64,000 nt of DNA, taken from Melastoma dodecandrum (Eukaryota; Streptophyta; Magnoliopsida; Myrtales; Melastomataceae). Below are positions 35,666-48,618 of this stretch, piece by piece (the first letter of the stretch is position 1; each line of letters begins with the position of its first letter). Both the position numbers and the translations under genes were made by a program. The notes beneath the pieces are model-generated. The model was given only the letters and a program-made list of their open reading frames with translations. It made no database searches and was not told the DNA's origin. The DNA is taken from assembly GCA_029817715.1 (NCBI GenBank), contig JARUPY010000607.1, positions 4,774,001 through 4,838,000 of the forward strand, written 5' to 3'.

Positions 35666-37160
35666 CACCCCAAAACCTAAATTTTACTAGTCCCGAGCAA
35701 AGATAAAGAAAATAAGAATTAAAAGACTCTCCTCGACTTCCCCACGTCCGTCAAACGTAGAAGCATCTTTTAGAAATTCTCAGAAATGGGTGCATCCTCC
35801 TCATGCATCCTCTTCTAGATTCCATTCGCTACCGAACTTGCTCAATTAAAGTCTTTAAAACACAATATCTTCGTCCCAACAGGTTGTACACTCAACATTA
35901 ACAAGCATACACTCCAAATAGCTCATGTCAACCAGTAACTCGCAAAGATCACCACAAACATCTCTATTTATTCATCACAGGTTTTCCAACTTTTTAACAA
36001 CTTCATCATTTTTTTTTTCATTTTTTTTTCAGATTGCACGACTCTAAATGTTCATCTGATTCCGACTAAAGCTTATGTAGCAAGCTCTCGACCAATGACT
36101 CCCGGTTCTGTTGAATCAGGGCATTAGGTGATAAAGCACCCCTCCGATCAATCACTCAAACTAGCACGGAAGACTCACACCACAAGCACATATTCAGGTG
36201 ATATCTTTTTCTCTATTCTTTTTTTTTAACCTGAACATTGGTACTCAGAGCCTTGGCAACCTCACTTTCTTTCTTTCTTTGTTTTTTTTTTAGCCGAGAT
36301 CCCCAAAGATGTGGTTTCAAGAGATAATTCAAGCTACTCTACTCACCACTAGTCACCATGCATTCTGAGGAGATGTAACCCGTTGCTGTTAAGCATACTT
36401 CTTACTGGGAGATCTTTTCAAAATTAAACGAAAAATTTTAGCATACTAAGCAAAGAATTTCATCTTTCCATACTTGAAGAATGCAACCCATATGCTCATC
36501 ATCGAAAACAGACATTCCACATCAACTTCCTACGGTTCCGTCGAGGAAAAACGACCCAAAAGATGAAAATAAGACCTAGACAGGACTCACCCTAAAAAGT
36601 CAATAACAAACAACACCACACCACACCCCCAAACCTAACCAGAGCAACGTCCACGGTGCTTAAGGTAAGACAAGTAGAAAACGAGAGTACCGGGATATGT
36701 CAGTGACCGGGATGCGCCGATGTGTAGCTACTGAATGCCTCGGTGTAAGACTACGTTGTATCATCTGAATCTGCATCCTCAGCGGCTGTGGCTCGAGAGG
36801 GCGACGGAGGTGGCGGCTATAGCTCTTCCCTGTCACAAGAAAGAAAAATGATTAGGTTTGTTTAGCATAATGGCCCGAATTGCAGCTGCACAAAGTTTCT
36901 GTGCATTTGTGTTCCTAGCGATGCAGTTGCACCAAATTTTCGTACAGCTGCACAAAGTTTCTGTGCATTCGAGATCCGCATGGTGTAGCTGCACGAGATT
37001 CCTTGCAGTTGCACGAACTTGCTGCTTGCTCTTGCATCCCCCGCTATCTTTTCCCCTAATAAAACAAAAGAAATAAATAAAAACAAATAAAAGAAAATAA
37101 CTTGGGTTGCCTCCCAAGAAGCGCTTGGTTTATAGTCTACGGCTCGGCTCTTGATATCCA
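35666..37160. other. Non-coding 3' region of Athila, between pol and the LTR
   Basis: No gene is seen. T-rich runs occur at 36010-36030 and 36210-36290. At 36880-37025 the words cagctgcacaaagtttctgtgcat and gcagttgcac are repeated two to four times, a small imperfect tandem structure. Any former env-like frame is not recognisable. Confidence 0.55.
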
Positions 37161-40100
37161 TCACGTGTCTCTCAATGTTGCCGGGGCAATTGCCCTTTCA
37201 ACGTTTCCTCCCCAATAGTGTTTCAGCCTCTGTCCATTAACTTTGAATGTCTGCTCTGAACTTGGATTTCGTATTTCTACGGCACCATAGGGTAATACCT
37301 GAACTACCTGAAATGGTCCAGACCACCGTGATTTGAGCTTTCCTGGGAATAATCTTAGTCTGGAATTGAACAGCAATACTTGTTGTCCAGGCTCAAATTT
37401 CCGCTCAATGATCTTCTTATCATGCCATTGTTTCGTCTTCTCCTTATAGATCCTCGCGTTTTCATATGCCTGAAGCCGAAATTCATCAAGTTCGTTCAAT
37501 TGGAGCAACCTCTTCTGTCCAGCCTTCTCGAGATCAAAATTCAATTTCTTAATCGCCCAGAATGCTTTGTGCTCCAATTCCACCGTCAAGTGACATGCTT
37601 TCCCATAAACTAGCTTAAACGGAGACATTCCAATTGGCGTTTTGTAAGCTGTTCGATAAGCCCACAATGCATCCTCTAGCTTCAGTGCCCAATCCTTCTG
37701 TGACGTGTTTACTGTTTTCTCGAGAATTCTCTTAATTTCTCGATTTGATACTTCCACTTGCCCACTAGTCTGAGGATGGTATGCTAGAGCAACCTTGTGA
37801 TTTATTCCATACTTGTTCAACAAATTAACGACTTGTTTATTGCAAAAGTGAGACCCCCCATCGCTGATGATTGCTCTTGGGGTACCGAACCTTGTAAACA
37901 CCTGCTTCTTCAAAAACTTAACCACTGTTTTAGCCTCGTTAGTGGGCAAAGCTTTCGCTTCAACCCATTTAGACGCGTAATCCACACCAACTAAAATATA
38001 ACGATTTTTGAAAGACGAAACAAATGGTCCCATAAAATCAATACCCCAAACGTCGAAAATCACTACCTCTAGAATGTTGTTTAAGGGCAGTTCGTGTCGC
38101 CTTGATATGTTTCCCGTTCGTTGGCATCTATCACATTTAGCAACAAAATTATAAGCATCCTTAAATAAAGAAGGCCAACAGAAACCTGACTGTAAAATCC
38201 GAGCAGCTGTTTTATCTCCTCCAAAATGTTCGCCGTAAGGTGATGAATGACATTGCCACAAAATTTGGTCCCATTCTTCTTCAGGTATGCATCTTCTAAG
38301 AATCTGATATGCACATTGCTTGAACAAGAACGGTTCATCCCACACATAATTCTTAACATCATGTAAAAACCTCTTCTTTTGTTGCGCATTCAAATCAGTG
38401 GGTATGAAATTCGAAACAAGAAAATTAACAAAATCTGCATACCACGGTACTTGCGTGTGACTAAACGAGAGCAGTTGTTCATCGGGAAAAGATTCATTTA
38501 TAGCTACCTGGTTGAGCTTGGTGACGCTTTGACCATCTAGCCTTGACAAGTGATCAGCTACTTGATTCTCTGTTCCTTTTCTGTCCTTGATTTCAAGATC
38601 GAATTCTTGTAGTAAGAGAACCCATCTTATCAATCGTGGTTTTGCATCCTTTTTCTCAATCAAATACTTGATCGCAGAGTGATCTGTGAATACTATGACT
38701 TTCGAACCCACAAGGTAGGATCGAAATTTTTCGAAAGCAAATACGACAACTAGTAGCTCCTTTTCAGTGGTCGTGTAATTTACCTGTGCATCATCCAAAG
38801 TTCTACTAGCATAGTAAATCACATGAAAAACCTTATTCTTACGTTGCCCAAGCACTGCTCCTAAGGCATAATCACTCGCATCGCACATCAATTCAAAAGG
38901 TAACGTCCAATCATGCACTACAATGATAGGTGCTGTAACTAACCTCTCTTTCAATTTTGTAAATGCTTCCATGCAGGCTTTATCAAAATTGAATGGTATG
39001 TCTTTCTCCAAAAGATTGCATAACGGTTTCGATATTTTGGAGAAATCCTTAATGAATCGCCTGTAGAAGCCAGCATGACCAAGAAAACTTCAGATAGCTC
39101 TTACCGATGTTGGTGGGGATAACTTTTCGATTGTCTCAATCTTTGCTCTGTCGACTTCAATGCCTTTGCTTGACACCCTGTGACCAAGAACAATACCTTT
39201 CCGAACCATGAAGTGACACTTTTTCCAATTTAATATTAGATTAGTCTTCTCACAACGTTCGAATACACATGCAAGATTATGTAAGCAATTATCAAATGAG
39301 TCACCAAAAACGGAAAAGTCATCCATAAAAATTTCTAAATATCGTTCTACCATGTCAGTGAAAATGAACGTCATGCACCTTTGGAATGTAGCTGGCGCAT
39401 TACACAATCCAAATGGCATTCTACGGAAGGCGAACGTACCGTATGGACATGTGAAGGTTGTTTTCTCCTAATCTCCTGGTACAATGACAATCTGATTATA
39501 TCATGAGTAACCATCGAGAAAACAATAATATTCTTTACCTGTCAATCTGTCCAACATTTGATCGATAAATGGAAGTGGGTAGTGATCTTTTCTTGTTGCT
39601 TTGTTTAACTTTCGGTAGTCCATACATACCCTCCATCCCGTGACAGTGCGAGTAGGGATGAGTTCATTCTTCTCATTTGTTACTACTGTCATTCCACCTT
39701 TCTTGGGAACACACTGTATAGGACTAACCCACGAGCTATCAGAAATAGGATATATGATACCTGCATCCAGCCACTTGATGATCTCCTTCTTTACAACATC
39801 TTTCATGTTTGGGTTCAATCTCCGTTGATTCTCTATCGATGGTTTATGATCGTCCTCGAGGAGGATTTTATGCATGCAAATTGCTGGGCTTATTCCTCTT
39901 ATATCTGCAATAGTCCATCCTATCGCCCTCTTGTGATCCTTCAAGATTCGAAGTAATTTCTCCTCCTGCAACTCCGTCAATTCTGCAGAAATAATCACAG
40001 GGAGTTGATTGGCGTTTTGGAGGAATGAATACCTTAAGTGGATGGGTAAGGTTTTGAGCTCTAATTCTGGTGCTTCAATGATGGATGGTTTGGTGGTCTT

Positions 40101-42332
40101 TTCTGGCATCTCCAATGGATCGAAAGCTCTCAGATCTCTAGGTATATAAGATTTGCACGCCATCCAACTGATCATTTCCTTAGTTTCTTCATCGATAGTT
40201 GCTTCCTTAGAAGTTAATGCTAGCTCAAGCATATCGGTCGTCTTCAAAATAGTAACTTCTTCGGCTGTTATCCTGTCAATGATGTCAATAGAAAAACAAT
40301 CATCAGGTTCATTCGGACATTTCATTGCATGAAAAATATTAAAAGTTATCTCCTCGTTATTAACCCTCATGGTTAGCTCACCCTTTTGGACATCAATTAA
40401 AGTTCTACCTGTGGCTAGGAATGGTCTTCCAAGGATGATTGGTATTTCACGGTCCTCTTCAAAATCAAGCACGATAAAATCCGCGGGAAAAACAAATTTA
40501 TCTACCTTAGCCAAAATATCCTCAATGATTCCCCTTGGAAAAGCAAGAGACCGGTCGGCTAATTGCAACGTGACCGATGTAGGTTTTACTTCCTCCAAAC
40601 CCGATTCGTAAAATATTGATAAAGGCATTAAATTAACACTCGCTACAAGATCACACAATGCCTTACCGCTAAAATTTGAACCAATAGAACAGGGTATAGT
40701 GAAACTACCTGGATCTTTCAGCTTTAGAGGTAACTTTTTCTGCAAAATAGCACTACATTCTTCAGTTAAAGCAACAGTCTCAAACTCACCGAGACGTCTC
40801 TTTTTAGATAATATATCTTTCATGAATTTAACATAGCTCAGCATCTTCTCCAATGCTTCAGCAAAAGGGATGTTGATGTGCAGCTTTTTAAAGATTTCTA
40901 AGAATTTCAGGAAATCTTTCTCATCATTCTGCTTTCTAGCTCGCTGTGGAAAAGGAAAAGGTGGATATACGAGTTTATCTTTTCCAATAGAAGCATTTTC
41001 CATACCTTCTTTTGGTTGAGAAAGTTGTTGGCTCGGCTGAACAGAAGGTTCGTTGCTCTTGTGCGTAACTTTTGGTGTAGTTGCAACGTCGTGCTTGAAC
41101 TTTGAGGCTTCAGGAAGTGTTCTCCCATTCCGTAAAGTGATAGCTTGCACTTGTGCATTCCCGTCATTCCTTGGATTCACCTCAGTATTGCTCGGAAGAG
41201 TGCCTTGAGGTCGATTATTAATTGCTTGTGCTAATTGTCCGACTTGGGCTTCCAAACTTCGAAGTGAAGCCGATTGGTTGTGCAAAAGAGTGTCGGTTTT
41301 AGAAATATATTTGACTAAAAGTTCTTCAATACCTGACATTTTTTCTTGCGGTTGTGGCTTTTGTTGATGAGGCCCTGGTGGAGGAGTTGGTTTCGCCGAT
41401 TGTTGATTTCCCCACGAGAAATTCGGGTGGTTCCTCCATCCCGGATTATAAGTATTCGAAAAGGGGTTGTCCCTCGAGTTGGCTCCCAAGTAGTTGGCTG
41501 ACTCGGCACCAGTGAAACATTGACCAGGAGCATGATTTTCTCCACACTTCTCACACGGATAATGAATGAGATGACTAGGACCCTTTAATGCATTGAGCTC
41601 CCGAGTTAACGCATCCACTTTAGCATTAAGGGCAGCAACTTCATTAACTGAATGTACTCCAGCTACTCCTCGGGCACGCGTTACTCCATGACCGTTATTA
41701 GCCATCTGCTCGAATAGCTCCATTGCTTCCTCCGGTTTCTTGTTTAATATTGTTCCCCCTGCAGCTGCATCTATCGTTGAGCGAAGTGCATCAGTTAATC
41801 CATCATGAAAAATTTGCACCAACATCCATTGAGGTATCTCGTGATGTGGGCACACTCGTAAAAATTCCTTAAATCTCTCCCAAGCCTCATAAAGTGACTC
41901 TGTTCCATGTTGTCGAAACGAAGTGATGTCATTCTGCATCTTGATGGTCTTGCTAGGTGGGAAATACTTTGATAGGAATTTTCCGGACATCTCTTCCCAG
42001 TTTGTGATGGACCCTTCTGGCAAAGAGTAGAGCCACGTTCGTGCTTTGTCCCTCAACGAGAATGGGAAGAGTCTCATCCGAATGGCCTCGCTCGACACTC
42101 CATTATAGAGGAAAGTGTCGCAAATTTCCAAAACATTGGTGATGTGCCCATGTGGATCCTCCGATGGAGATCCCCCGAAACTCGAATTTTGTAGCATAGT
42201 GATAACTGCCGGTTTGATTTCAAATGTGTTGGCTTGGATAGTCGGCTTCACTATGCTAGAGCGTTCATGCACATGGGGCTGGGCATAATCACGCATGATT
42301 CTCGGTTTAACTTCTTGATTGTTGTTCTCCAT
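37161..42332 (-). pseudogene. Athila gag-pol, one frame with three stops
   Basis: One reading frame runs 1,724 codons from 42332 to 37161 and is interrupted only by three in-frame stops (near 39501, 39460 and 39090). The gag part (to about residue 230) holds the capsid-type region (ARTWLYSLPEGSITNWEEMS), then a CEKCGENHAPGQCF segment. The protease region includes IILGRPFLATGRTLIDV. Reverse transcriptase starts with GWRVCMDYRKLNKATRKDHY and continues in MPFGLCNAPATFQRCM and the IFMDDFSVFG active site. Then come RNase H ([16 protein letters not shown]), the integrase HHCC ([25 protein letters not shown]) and the integrase core ([15 protein letters not shown]). Such a product would drive its own retrotransposition; the stops prevent that here. 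Confidence 0.9.
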
Positions 42333-42524
42333 TATTTGTTGGCGTGTGGCTTCCTTTTGCTCTCTTAGACGAGGTTCTTTCTATTTCAGGATCAAAAGGA
42401 ACCACTTCTCCACTGCGCATACAACGTTAAGATTTTTTCTGCAAAAAGATCGAAAATCAAGGTTAAAGTTGAATTAATAAAGATCTGATTGAAATTAATA
42501 TTGGCTAAAAATCTAGAAAACAGT

Positions 42525-42541
42525 CCCCAGCAACGGCGCCA
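42525..42541 (-). other. Primer binding site of the Athila element
   Basis: On the minus strand it reads tggcgccgttgctgggg, just inside the right LTR. This is the sequence type used by Athila-lineage elements (tRNA-Asp primed in descriptions of the group). Confidence 0.8.
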
Positions 42542-42547
42542 AAAACT

Positions 42548-43714
42548 TGTCATGTCGAAAACGTATTCACCACGCAAGTGCACGCGATCGTACAAGTAAT
42601 AAAGTGTAAGTAAGATATCATTCCCACGAGGACTGATCTAAACTTCTCCCAATTATTAAAATACCGTCAATCTCTATTATCTAATTAAGCGAGTTGAGAA
42701 TTAATCAAACTAAATGTAAAGCTAAAGAAAACGAGTAAGTAAATTGAATTAAAATTCAAATGAGAAAAGTACCTAGGGCAACGATTTCACCGGACAATTA
42801 ATCGCAAGTCATATCTCAATCAGCACGCTTAAGATGATCTGGTTGATAATCTGGAATTCGGTTATCTTCCTACACCCCTCCCGAGGTCATAAGAACGTAC
42901 AACTCTGTAAATAGTAATCACTTTATTCCTAGAGAGATTAACTATCGAGTGGCGTTTAAGAATCAATTCCAATTCGATTACCTAGGACGATTGGGTATAT
43001 TCCTATCCCGCTCATTAATAATCCCGTCTTCCGACCAAGTTTACCCTAGGTTATTCATCTCCCCGTGCTTAATCTAGGATTCCCCTTTCGAGTTCACCTA
43101 AATTCACTATTCAATCCTATTGGTGATCAGGCAATAAGAAAGCATTAAGAACGAACATAAATAATCTAACCTAAATCATTCAAGTGTGTCAAAAAAGATA
43201 GACTCTTGACGAATTGTCAAGATCCATCTTAACCCTAGGCAAAGAAAATTAGTTCATAACCGAAGTAAACGAAAACATCAGATCCATCGTAAACAATGAA
43301 AACGACATAAAGGAAAACTAAAAGAAAAAACCGGCGAAGTCTCTATCGACGGCTCCGTGTTACCAGCAGCCTCATCTGCCCCTCTCCAGGTAAAATACAA
43401 TGTTTTTATAATCACCCTAAACCTAGAGAATTTCTGAAAATAAGAAAAGAAAATATTTTCTTTTCTCGTCGTAGCTTTAAGTTTTGCAAGAGCATCCAAA
43501 GATCTTCCATCTGCACAAAGTCTTCATAGTTACGCCGAGATCCCCTTTTCTTCATATTTATCCTGAAATAGACCAAAAAACTCGACAGTAATTTATTTCT
43601 TGGGAATAATGTGAAATAACTAGTAATATTATGTAATGAACGCAATATTTCACAAATCTAATAAAATCTAAGTATGAAATTGCCCTAAATAACTCTACTT
43701 TCATAGAGTTATCA
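42548..43714 (-). repeat. Right LTR (5' LTR) of the Athila element
   Basis: This copy begins tgtcatgtcgaaaacg and ends gagttatca. It shares most bases with 34494-35665. It borders directly on the AspRS pseudogene at 43715. Confidence 0.88.
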
Positions 43715-45594
43715 AGTATTAAGCTAAATTGGTATGCGGAAATTCTTCCGGTAACCTAATGATTACCATGAGTCCCTGATTTGGTCTATTAAGAATTGGT
43801 ACTGTGAAGACAATGAGACAATTTCATATGCATGCACATAATGATGAACTTTACCCTCCTTGCCTATTTTTTGATATTTTGCTCATTTCTAATTTTTACT
43901 ATGTTGTGAAGATATTTGGAGAGTTGTTGCGATCTGAAGGCTTTAGAGAAATCCACACTCCAAAATTGATAGCTGGATCTAGTGAAGGTGGTTCTGCTGT
44001 CTTCCACTTGGACTACAAAGGGCAGGCGGCATGCTTAGCACAGTCACCTCAGCTTCAGAAGCAGATGGCAATTACAGGTCGTTTTCGCCGTGTTTTTTAG
44101 ATAGGACCTGTTTTTAGGGCAGAAGACTCTTTCACGCATAGGCACTTATGTGAGTTTACTGGTCTTGACGTTGAGATGGAAATCAAGAAACACTACTTTG
44201 AGGTATGGTTTTGATAATATTTTGGTGGTTCTTATGGTTATGTTATATCATATTGAATTCTCGTGTCATCTTCTCTATGTAGGTGATGGATATTGTGGAT
44301 AGGTTATTCGTAAAAATTTTCAATACCCTGAAATCTGAGTGCAGCAATGAACTAGAAGCTATTGCAAGACAATATCCTTTTGAACCTTTGAAGGTTCGGT
44401 TGAGATAAAATCTGTAGAATTTCCTTTGCACCTGATTAACACAGTCGACTTGAAACTGATTTTAAAATTTGACTTGCAGTATTTGGAAAAGACCTTGCGT
44501 CTCCCCTTTCAAGAAGGCATTGAAATGTTGAAGGTATGTAATGGTATTCGCTAGGATCTCTTGAGGCACTACTGGTTGCATGTTCAAAATTTTTTTGTGC
44601 TATTTGACACTATACTGTGGAAGTCCTGTTAAAATAATCCTATTTAGACTGTGTATTTGGAAGTGCATGGACTATGTGCTGATTAGTGCTGTTTTTGAGT
44701 GACCATGCAGCCAAACCATAGATTAACTGTATTGCTTCCACACATTTGTACAGGCTGATGGTGTTGATGTCGATCCACTCGGCGACCTGAACACTGCGAC
44801 AGAAAGACGACTGGGTCGACTTGTTCGAGAAAAGTACGCATTGAAAAAAAGCATGCTGCCCTATAATTTTGACCTGGTGCTTACTCATTGTATTCTCTGG
44901 ATTGTTGAATGAGTATGCTTTTGGTTTTTCCTTTTCCAGATATGGCACCGATTTCTACATTCTTTATCGCTATCCTCTGGCTGTCAGACCGTTCTATACA
45001 ATGCCATGCTACGATGACTCGAATTACAGCAATTCATTCGATGTCTTTATCAGAGGAAAGCAATTACACCCTTCAGGCACACTTGCTTTTGCATTCTGCA
45101 TCAGTTGCATTTCCCAGACGGAGGCTTCGCCAGTAACAGTGAGAAAATAAATTGATCCCTTTGCCTCCGTCTGGTCTGTAGTTGTCATGGCTTTCATGTC
45201 AACGATGGATCATATGACCTTAAAATAGTCATTGCATTTTTAGACCCCCTCCCGCTGGTTCTTTCTGAGCTGTTAACTTGTTTAACGACAGGTGAGGAGA
45301 TAATTTCTGGAGGTCAGCATGTCCACGTCCCTGAGCTTCTCACGGAATGCGCCCAGGCATGCGGGATAGACGTCAACACAATCAAAGCATACCTCGATGC
45401 CTTCAGGTAACTCCCGCGAACCCATTCTGTTATGACGAACAAGAGCCGGGAGAATGCACCCAACAATGCCCTTACTCCTGGTGTTGCGCGATTATCGCAC
45501 AGGTACGGAACGCCTCCTCATGCTTTACTGCGCCCTCAACAACATCAGGAAGACGTCTCTTTTCCCTTGCGATCCAACAAGGATAGCTCCTTGA
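43715..45594 (+). pseudogene. Cytosolic aspartyl-tRNA synthetase, 5'-truncated and missing motif 3
   Basis: The exon blocks are about 43909-44202, 44283-44393, 44480-44533, 44754-44833, 44940-45052, 45292-45406 and 45503-45594. They encode the class II catalytic domain of AspRS: EIHTPKLIAGSSEGGSAVF, a motif 2 region ([20 protein letters not shown]), RYPLAVRPFYTMPCYDD and the end NNIRKTSLFPCDPTRIAP. Lesions: GAG is TAG before IGPVFRAED; the donor after FIRG is GA instead of GT; and between GTPPH and MLYCALNN the motif 3 segment that every class II synthetase needs for ATP is missing, apparently through a ~35-base deletion that shifts the frame. All 5' exons, including the anticodon-binding domain, are absent; the Athila LTR abuts the break. 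Confidence 0.85.
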
Positions 45595-46535
45595 CGACAT
45601 TGAGCCAAGCCGGGTTGCCCCCACTGCTGGGGGTCGCACATTCTTATTCAAGACCACAGGCCGCAGCTGCTTCTGCTGCATGCTGTTTAGGTTCCAATTA
45701 CCGTAGAATAAATTTTAATCACCAGTCTTCTCCCTCCCTTTATAACATTCACGGGCGCCAATATTTCGAGTCGAGTTAAACAAAATTGGACGCAGATTTT
45801 CGGTATACATTTATTGTGTTGCCGCATAATATTTAGTAGCAATTTGTAAATCCTAAACAAGATAACACTTTTTCTTATTTCTTATTTAGTAATTAATTTA
45901 ATTATTATTTGAGCTGAGTGGAATTGGAAAATAATTTTAAATATGTGCTAAAAATTGAAGAGATTTTATAGCCTAATAAAAGGGGCAAATAAATCTAGTA
46001 ATAGCTGGGTGTCTCATCGGGCGTATTTGGTTCGATGTTGTCGGATAAAACAAGGTGTGCTCCTTAACTCAAGGTTTCTCCGGTACGCGTCCCGATCGTA
46101 CTTTTGCGGAAGTGATTGCGTTACAACTGTTTGACGAAATGCCTCTTATGGGTTTTAATGAGGAGGCCGAGGTTTTCGATTTGTGATTGATCGGATTTTG
46201 TTCTCCGATTGTCTTCTCGGTTTTTTTTTTTTGTGGCAGTTGATGAACTCGATGTTTTTAAGCGAGATTCTTGGTGATATATTTGCGATCGGGTCGTGTT
46301 GTTTACTTATCTCTGTGGAGATATCAGTGATGAGTTCGGCGATATTTGAGTCAGGACTACTTGGTTGGTCCAAAGCACTGTTTTTTGCCTTTTCTTGATC
46401 CGGATGATCAATATCCATGTGTTTCTCTTAATTTAAGAGACTGTTTTTGAAGTTATGATGTCGAGAGCGGTGTTGTCTATCTATGAATTCATCTGATGAC
46501 CGATCTTGTAGTGATTGAAGACTGAAATTCAAACC
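45595..46535. other. Spacer, promoter region of the SLX9-like gene
   Basis: The DNA is A/T-rich with no recognised gene. A minus-strand open frame with an ATG (46155-46418, 87 codons, Lys-rich C terminus) has no family I know and overlaps the likely promoter and 5' UTR of the plus-strand gene at 46536, so I do not call it. Confidence 0.45.
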
Positions 46536-47932
46536 ATGGGCAAACCTGGCTCAAAGTAAGATCGTGCTTTCGCTGTTGTTGTTTGTTCGATTTAGCTGTG
46601 ATAATTCGTGATGGTAAGAAATCTGTTCGTTGGGTGTCCTTGTCCATGCAGCTCGGATTCAACATCGAAGGCAGACATGAAGTTTGCTAAGAAGCTCCAG
46701 TTTTATGCAAGTATGTTTGCTTGATTTTTTTTCTTCCAGATGAACTTCGGTGTTTGTTAGCTTTTCTCGCAAACCTGCCCTTGATCCTCATTTTGTTGAC
46801 AGAGTGCTGTTTACTGATTTGTGTTTCATTCCATGTGTTCAGAGGTTAGAGACTCTGTTGCTACTTTGAGCTCCACAAAAGCCATCTCCAAGGTGAGCCT
46901 GCATCTGTTCTAGCAGCATTATTTACACGATCCACGTTTCATGGACTTTGTCCATATCAGCAAACAGTTTGAAATGCTATTCAGCTTATTTATTTGAAAG
47001 AGCTCATGTCTGTTCATTGTATCCCACTATTACGGGTTTGTGAAGCACTTTGATTAGATTGGCTGTGATTGTGATTGAAGGGTCGAAAGGAACATTTCCG
47101 TTTCTCTTTTGCATTCAGAGTTTGTGCTTTGTTATTGTTAACTATCTCAGATTTCGGTTACATATATCTTGCTCCTGGAAAAATTTGTTGTTGATGATTG
47201 CCGCAGCAAAAAACACGTATCAGGCGTTTCAAAATTCATGGCATTCCGGTCATACTTGGTTTCTCTGTATTTATGATAGTGGCTTACTATTGAATGACCA
47301 AGTACCATGTATTTTGAAATGTTTGCCCATTCACAGCGATGAAGGAACTGATCTATGTGTCTATCTCCATCGACAACTACCCGTGGCAGCAAGAGTTTTC
47401 CAAATTCATATTCATGACATTTGACTGTTTGCAGTTGAAATTTGTGCAGAAAAGTAACCGCAAGAGCAGACAGAAGAAATCCAAGGCATACGATCTATCA
47501 GCTCTGTCAGAGTTCCTCCCAGACATCGGACCGCTGCACAGTCAAGAAAGACCTGCCACTGGCAAGGACTTCAAGCTAAACTCTAAATCTCGAGGAAAGC
47601 TGATGTGGGTCACTTTTCTGGACACATTCTTCTTTTCTAAATTTCACTTTGTTTTCTTTATTAGACACATGCTCTTCTCGAGATTACTCTAATTTCTATT
47701 CTCTATTTCCAGTTTGAAGGAAGCAGATCATTTGAAGGCAGTCCTCGGCCATCCGGCTTTCCAGGCGGATCCATTTGGTGCCCTACATCAACATCTGGAA
47801 AGCACACAGCCCATTCTCAAGGACAAGGGGAAGGTAAGAAAGGACGATAAAGAGGGAAAGAAGAAGAAGGATAAGAAGAAGGCTAGCAAGAGCTCAAAGC
47901 CTTCCTCTACTACTACTGCTATGGAAGACTGA
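46536..47932 (+). CDS. SLX9-like ribosome biogenesis protein, five exons
   Basis: Exons 46536-46555, 46652-46710, 46843-46892, 47450-47604 and 47713-47932 join in phase to 167 residues. The protein starts MGKPGSNSDSTSKADMKFAK and continues KLQFYAKVRDSVATLSSTKA, then SRQKKSKAYDLSALSEFLPD, a KLILKEADHLKAVLGHPAFQ block, and a Lys-rich tail (KKKKDKKKASKSSK). This pattern matches the small basic SLX9/FAM207A family, which in yeast works in 40S pre-ribosome maturation and ITS1 processing. Nucleolar action is inferred from the family. The acceptor of exon 4 could also be 12 bases upstream, adding four residues. The 557-bp intron 3 holds no other gene. Confidence 0.72.
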
Positions 47933-48618
47933 ATCTGAAACTGCACCCTGATACCTTGTCCTTGGTAGATTCAACATTGTTTTATTAGTTTATCTTGTTA
48001 ATAGGGGTTGGATCAAGCCGGTTGCAGTCATTTTTGCTGTGGTTGAGATAAAAATGATGGCAAGCATTTTGAGCCGAATAACGGCTGTGAATTATGCCCT
48101 TTTCATTTAAATGAATATGGTTTTGCCTTGACCAAAATGTGTGTTGTAGACTCGTTACAGCCGCACCTGCTGGATCGGGATCACGTATTCAAATAGTCTG
48201 GTTCTAGCGACGTATTAGACATTGTGACTTTTCACGGTGAACAGAGAGTTTTTTATTGCTGCTTTCTCCTGCTTGTAACATTAATATGAAGCAGATATGT
48301 ACTGATCCGGTCATGAAATGCTTTTACAAGAAAGCTTCTTGTATTACAGCCAACAAACTCACAGGCGACACCATGTCGCCGCTGCTTATATGGCAGACAG
48401 GAGTTGCAGCAGAAGGTTACAGAGGACGAGTAGCCATAAAAGTCGGCTTCGAATCGCCCTGCCTTATCAAAAAAGTTCAAGCACATATCAGTAAAGTCAT
48501 TAGCTTCTACTTGTAGAACCTCCACAATGCCGATTTATTGATCGATCGTCCATGGCCGCAAGCAGGATGCACCAAAAGCAGCACTTTAGAGAACGGACGA
48601 TCGGCCGGGGAGACGGGT
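47933..48618. other. Convergent 3' ends of the SLX9-like and FLZ genes
   Basis: This space lies between two genes that point towards each other. Open frames here on both strands lack motifs. It should contain both 3' UTRs. Confidence 0.5.

Larger units (their letters stand above)
34488..43714 (-). mobile_element. Full-length Athila-type Ty3/gypsy retrotransposon
   Basis: Two LTRs of about 1.17 kb (34488-35665 and 42548-43714) enclose a minus-strand gag-pol frame. The primer site at 42525-42541 (ccccagcaacggcgcca on the plus strand) is the type known for Athila elements. After pol there is about 1.5 kb (35666-37160) without a pol domain, where Athila elements often carry an env-like region; I see only low-complexity DNA there. 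In the first 160 bases the LTRs differ at about five positions, so the insertion is much younger than the copia and Tat elements. The left LTR edge is irregular: tg...catgtcg on the right is replaced by gcccacatcacgtcg on the left. No matching target duplication was found. Confidence 0.9.

Noticed and set aside
46155..46418. 87-codon minus-strand open frame with an ATG
   Set aside because: No family; it covers the likely promoter and leader of the SLX9-like gene on the other strand.
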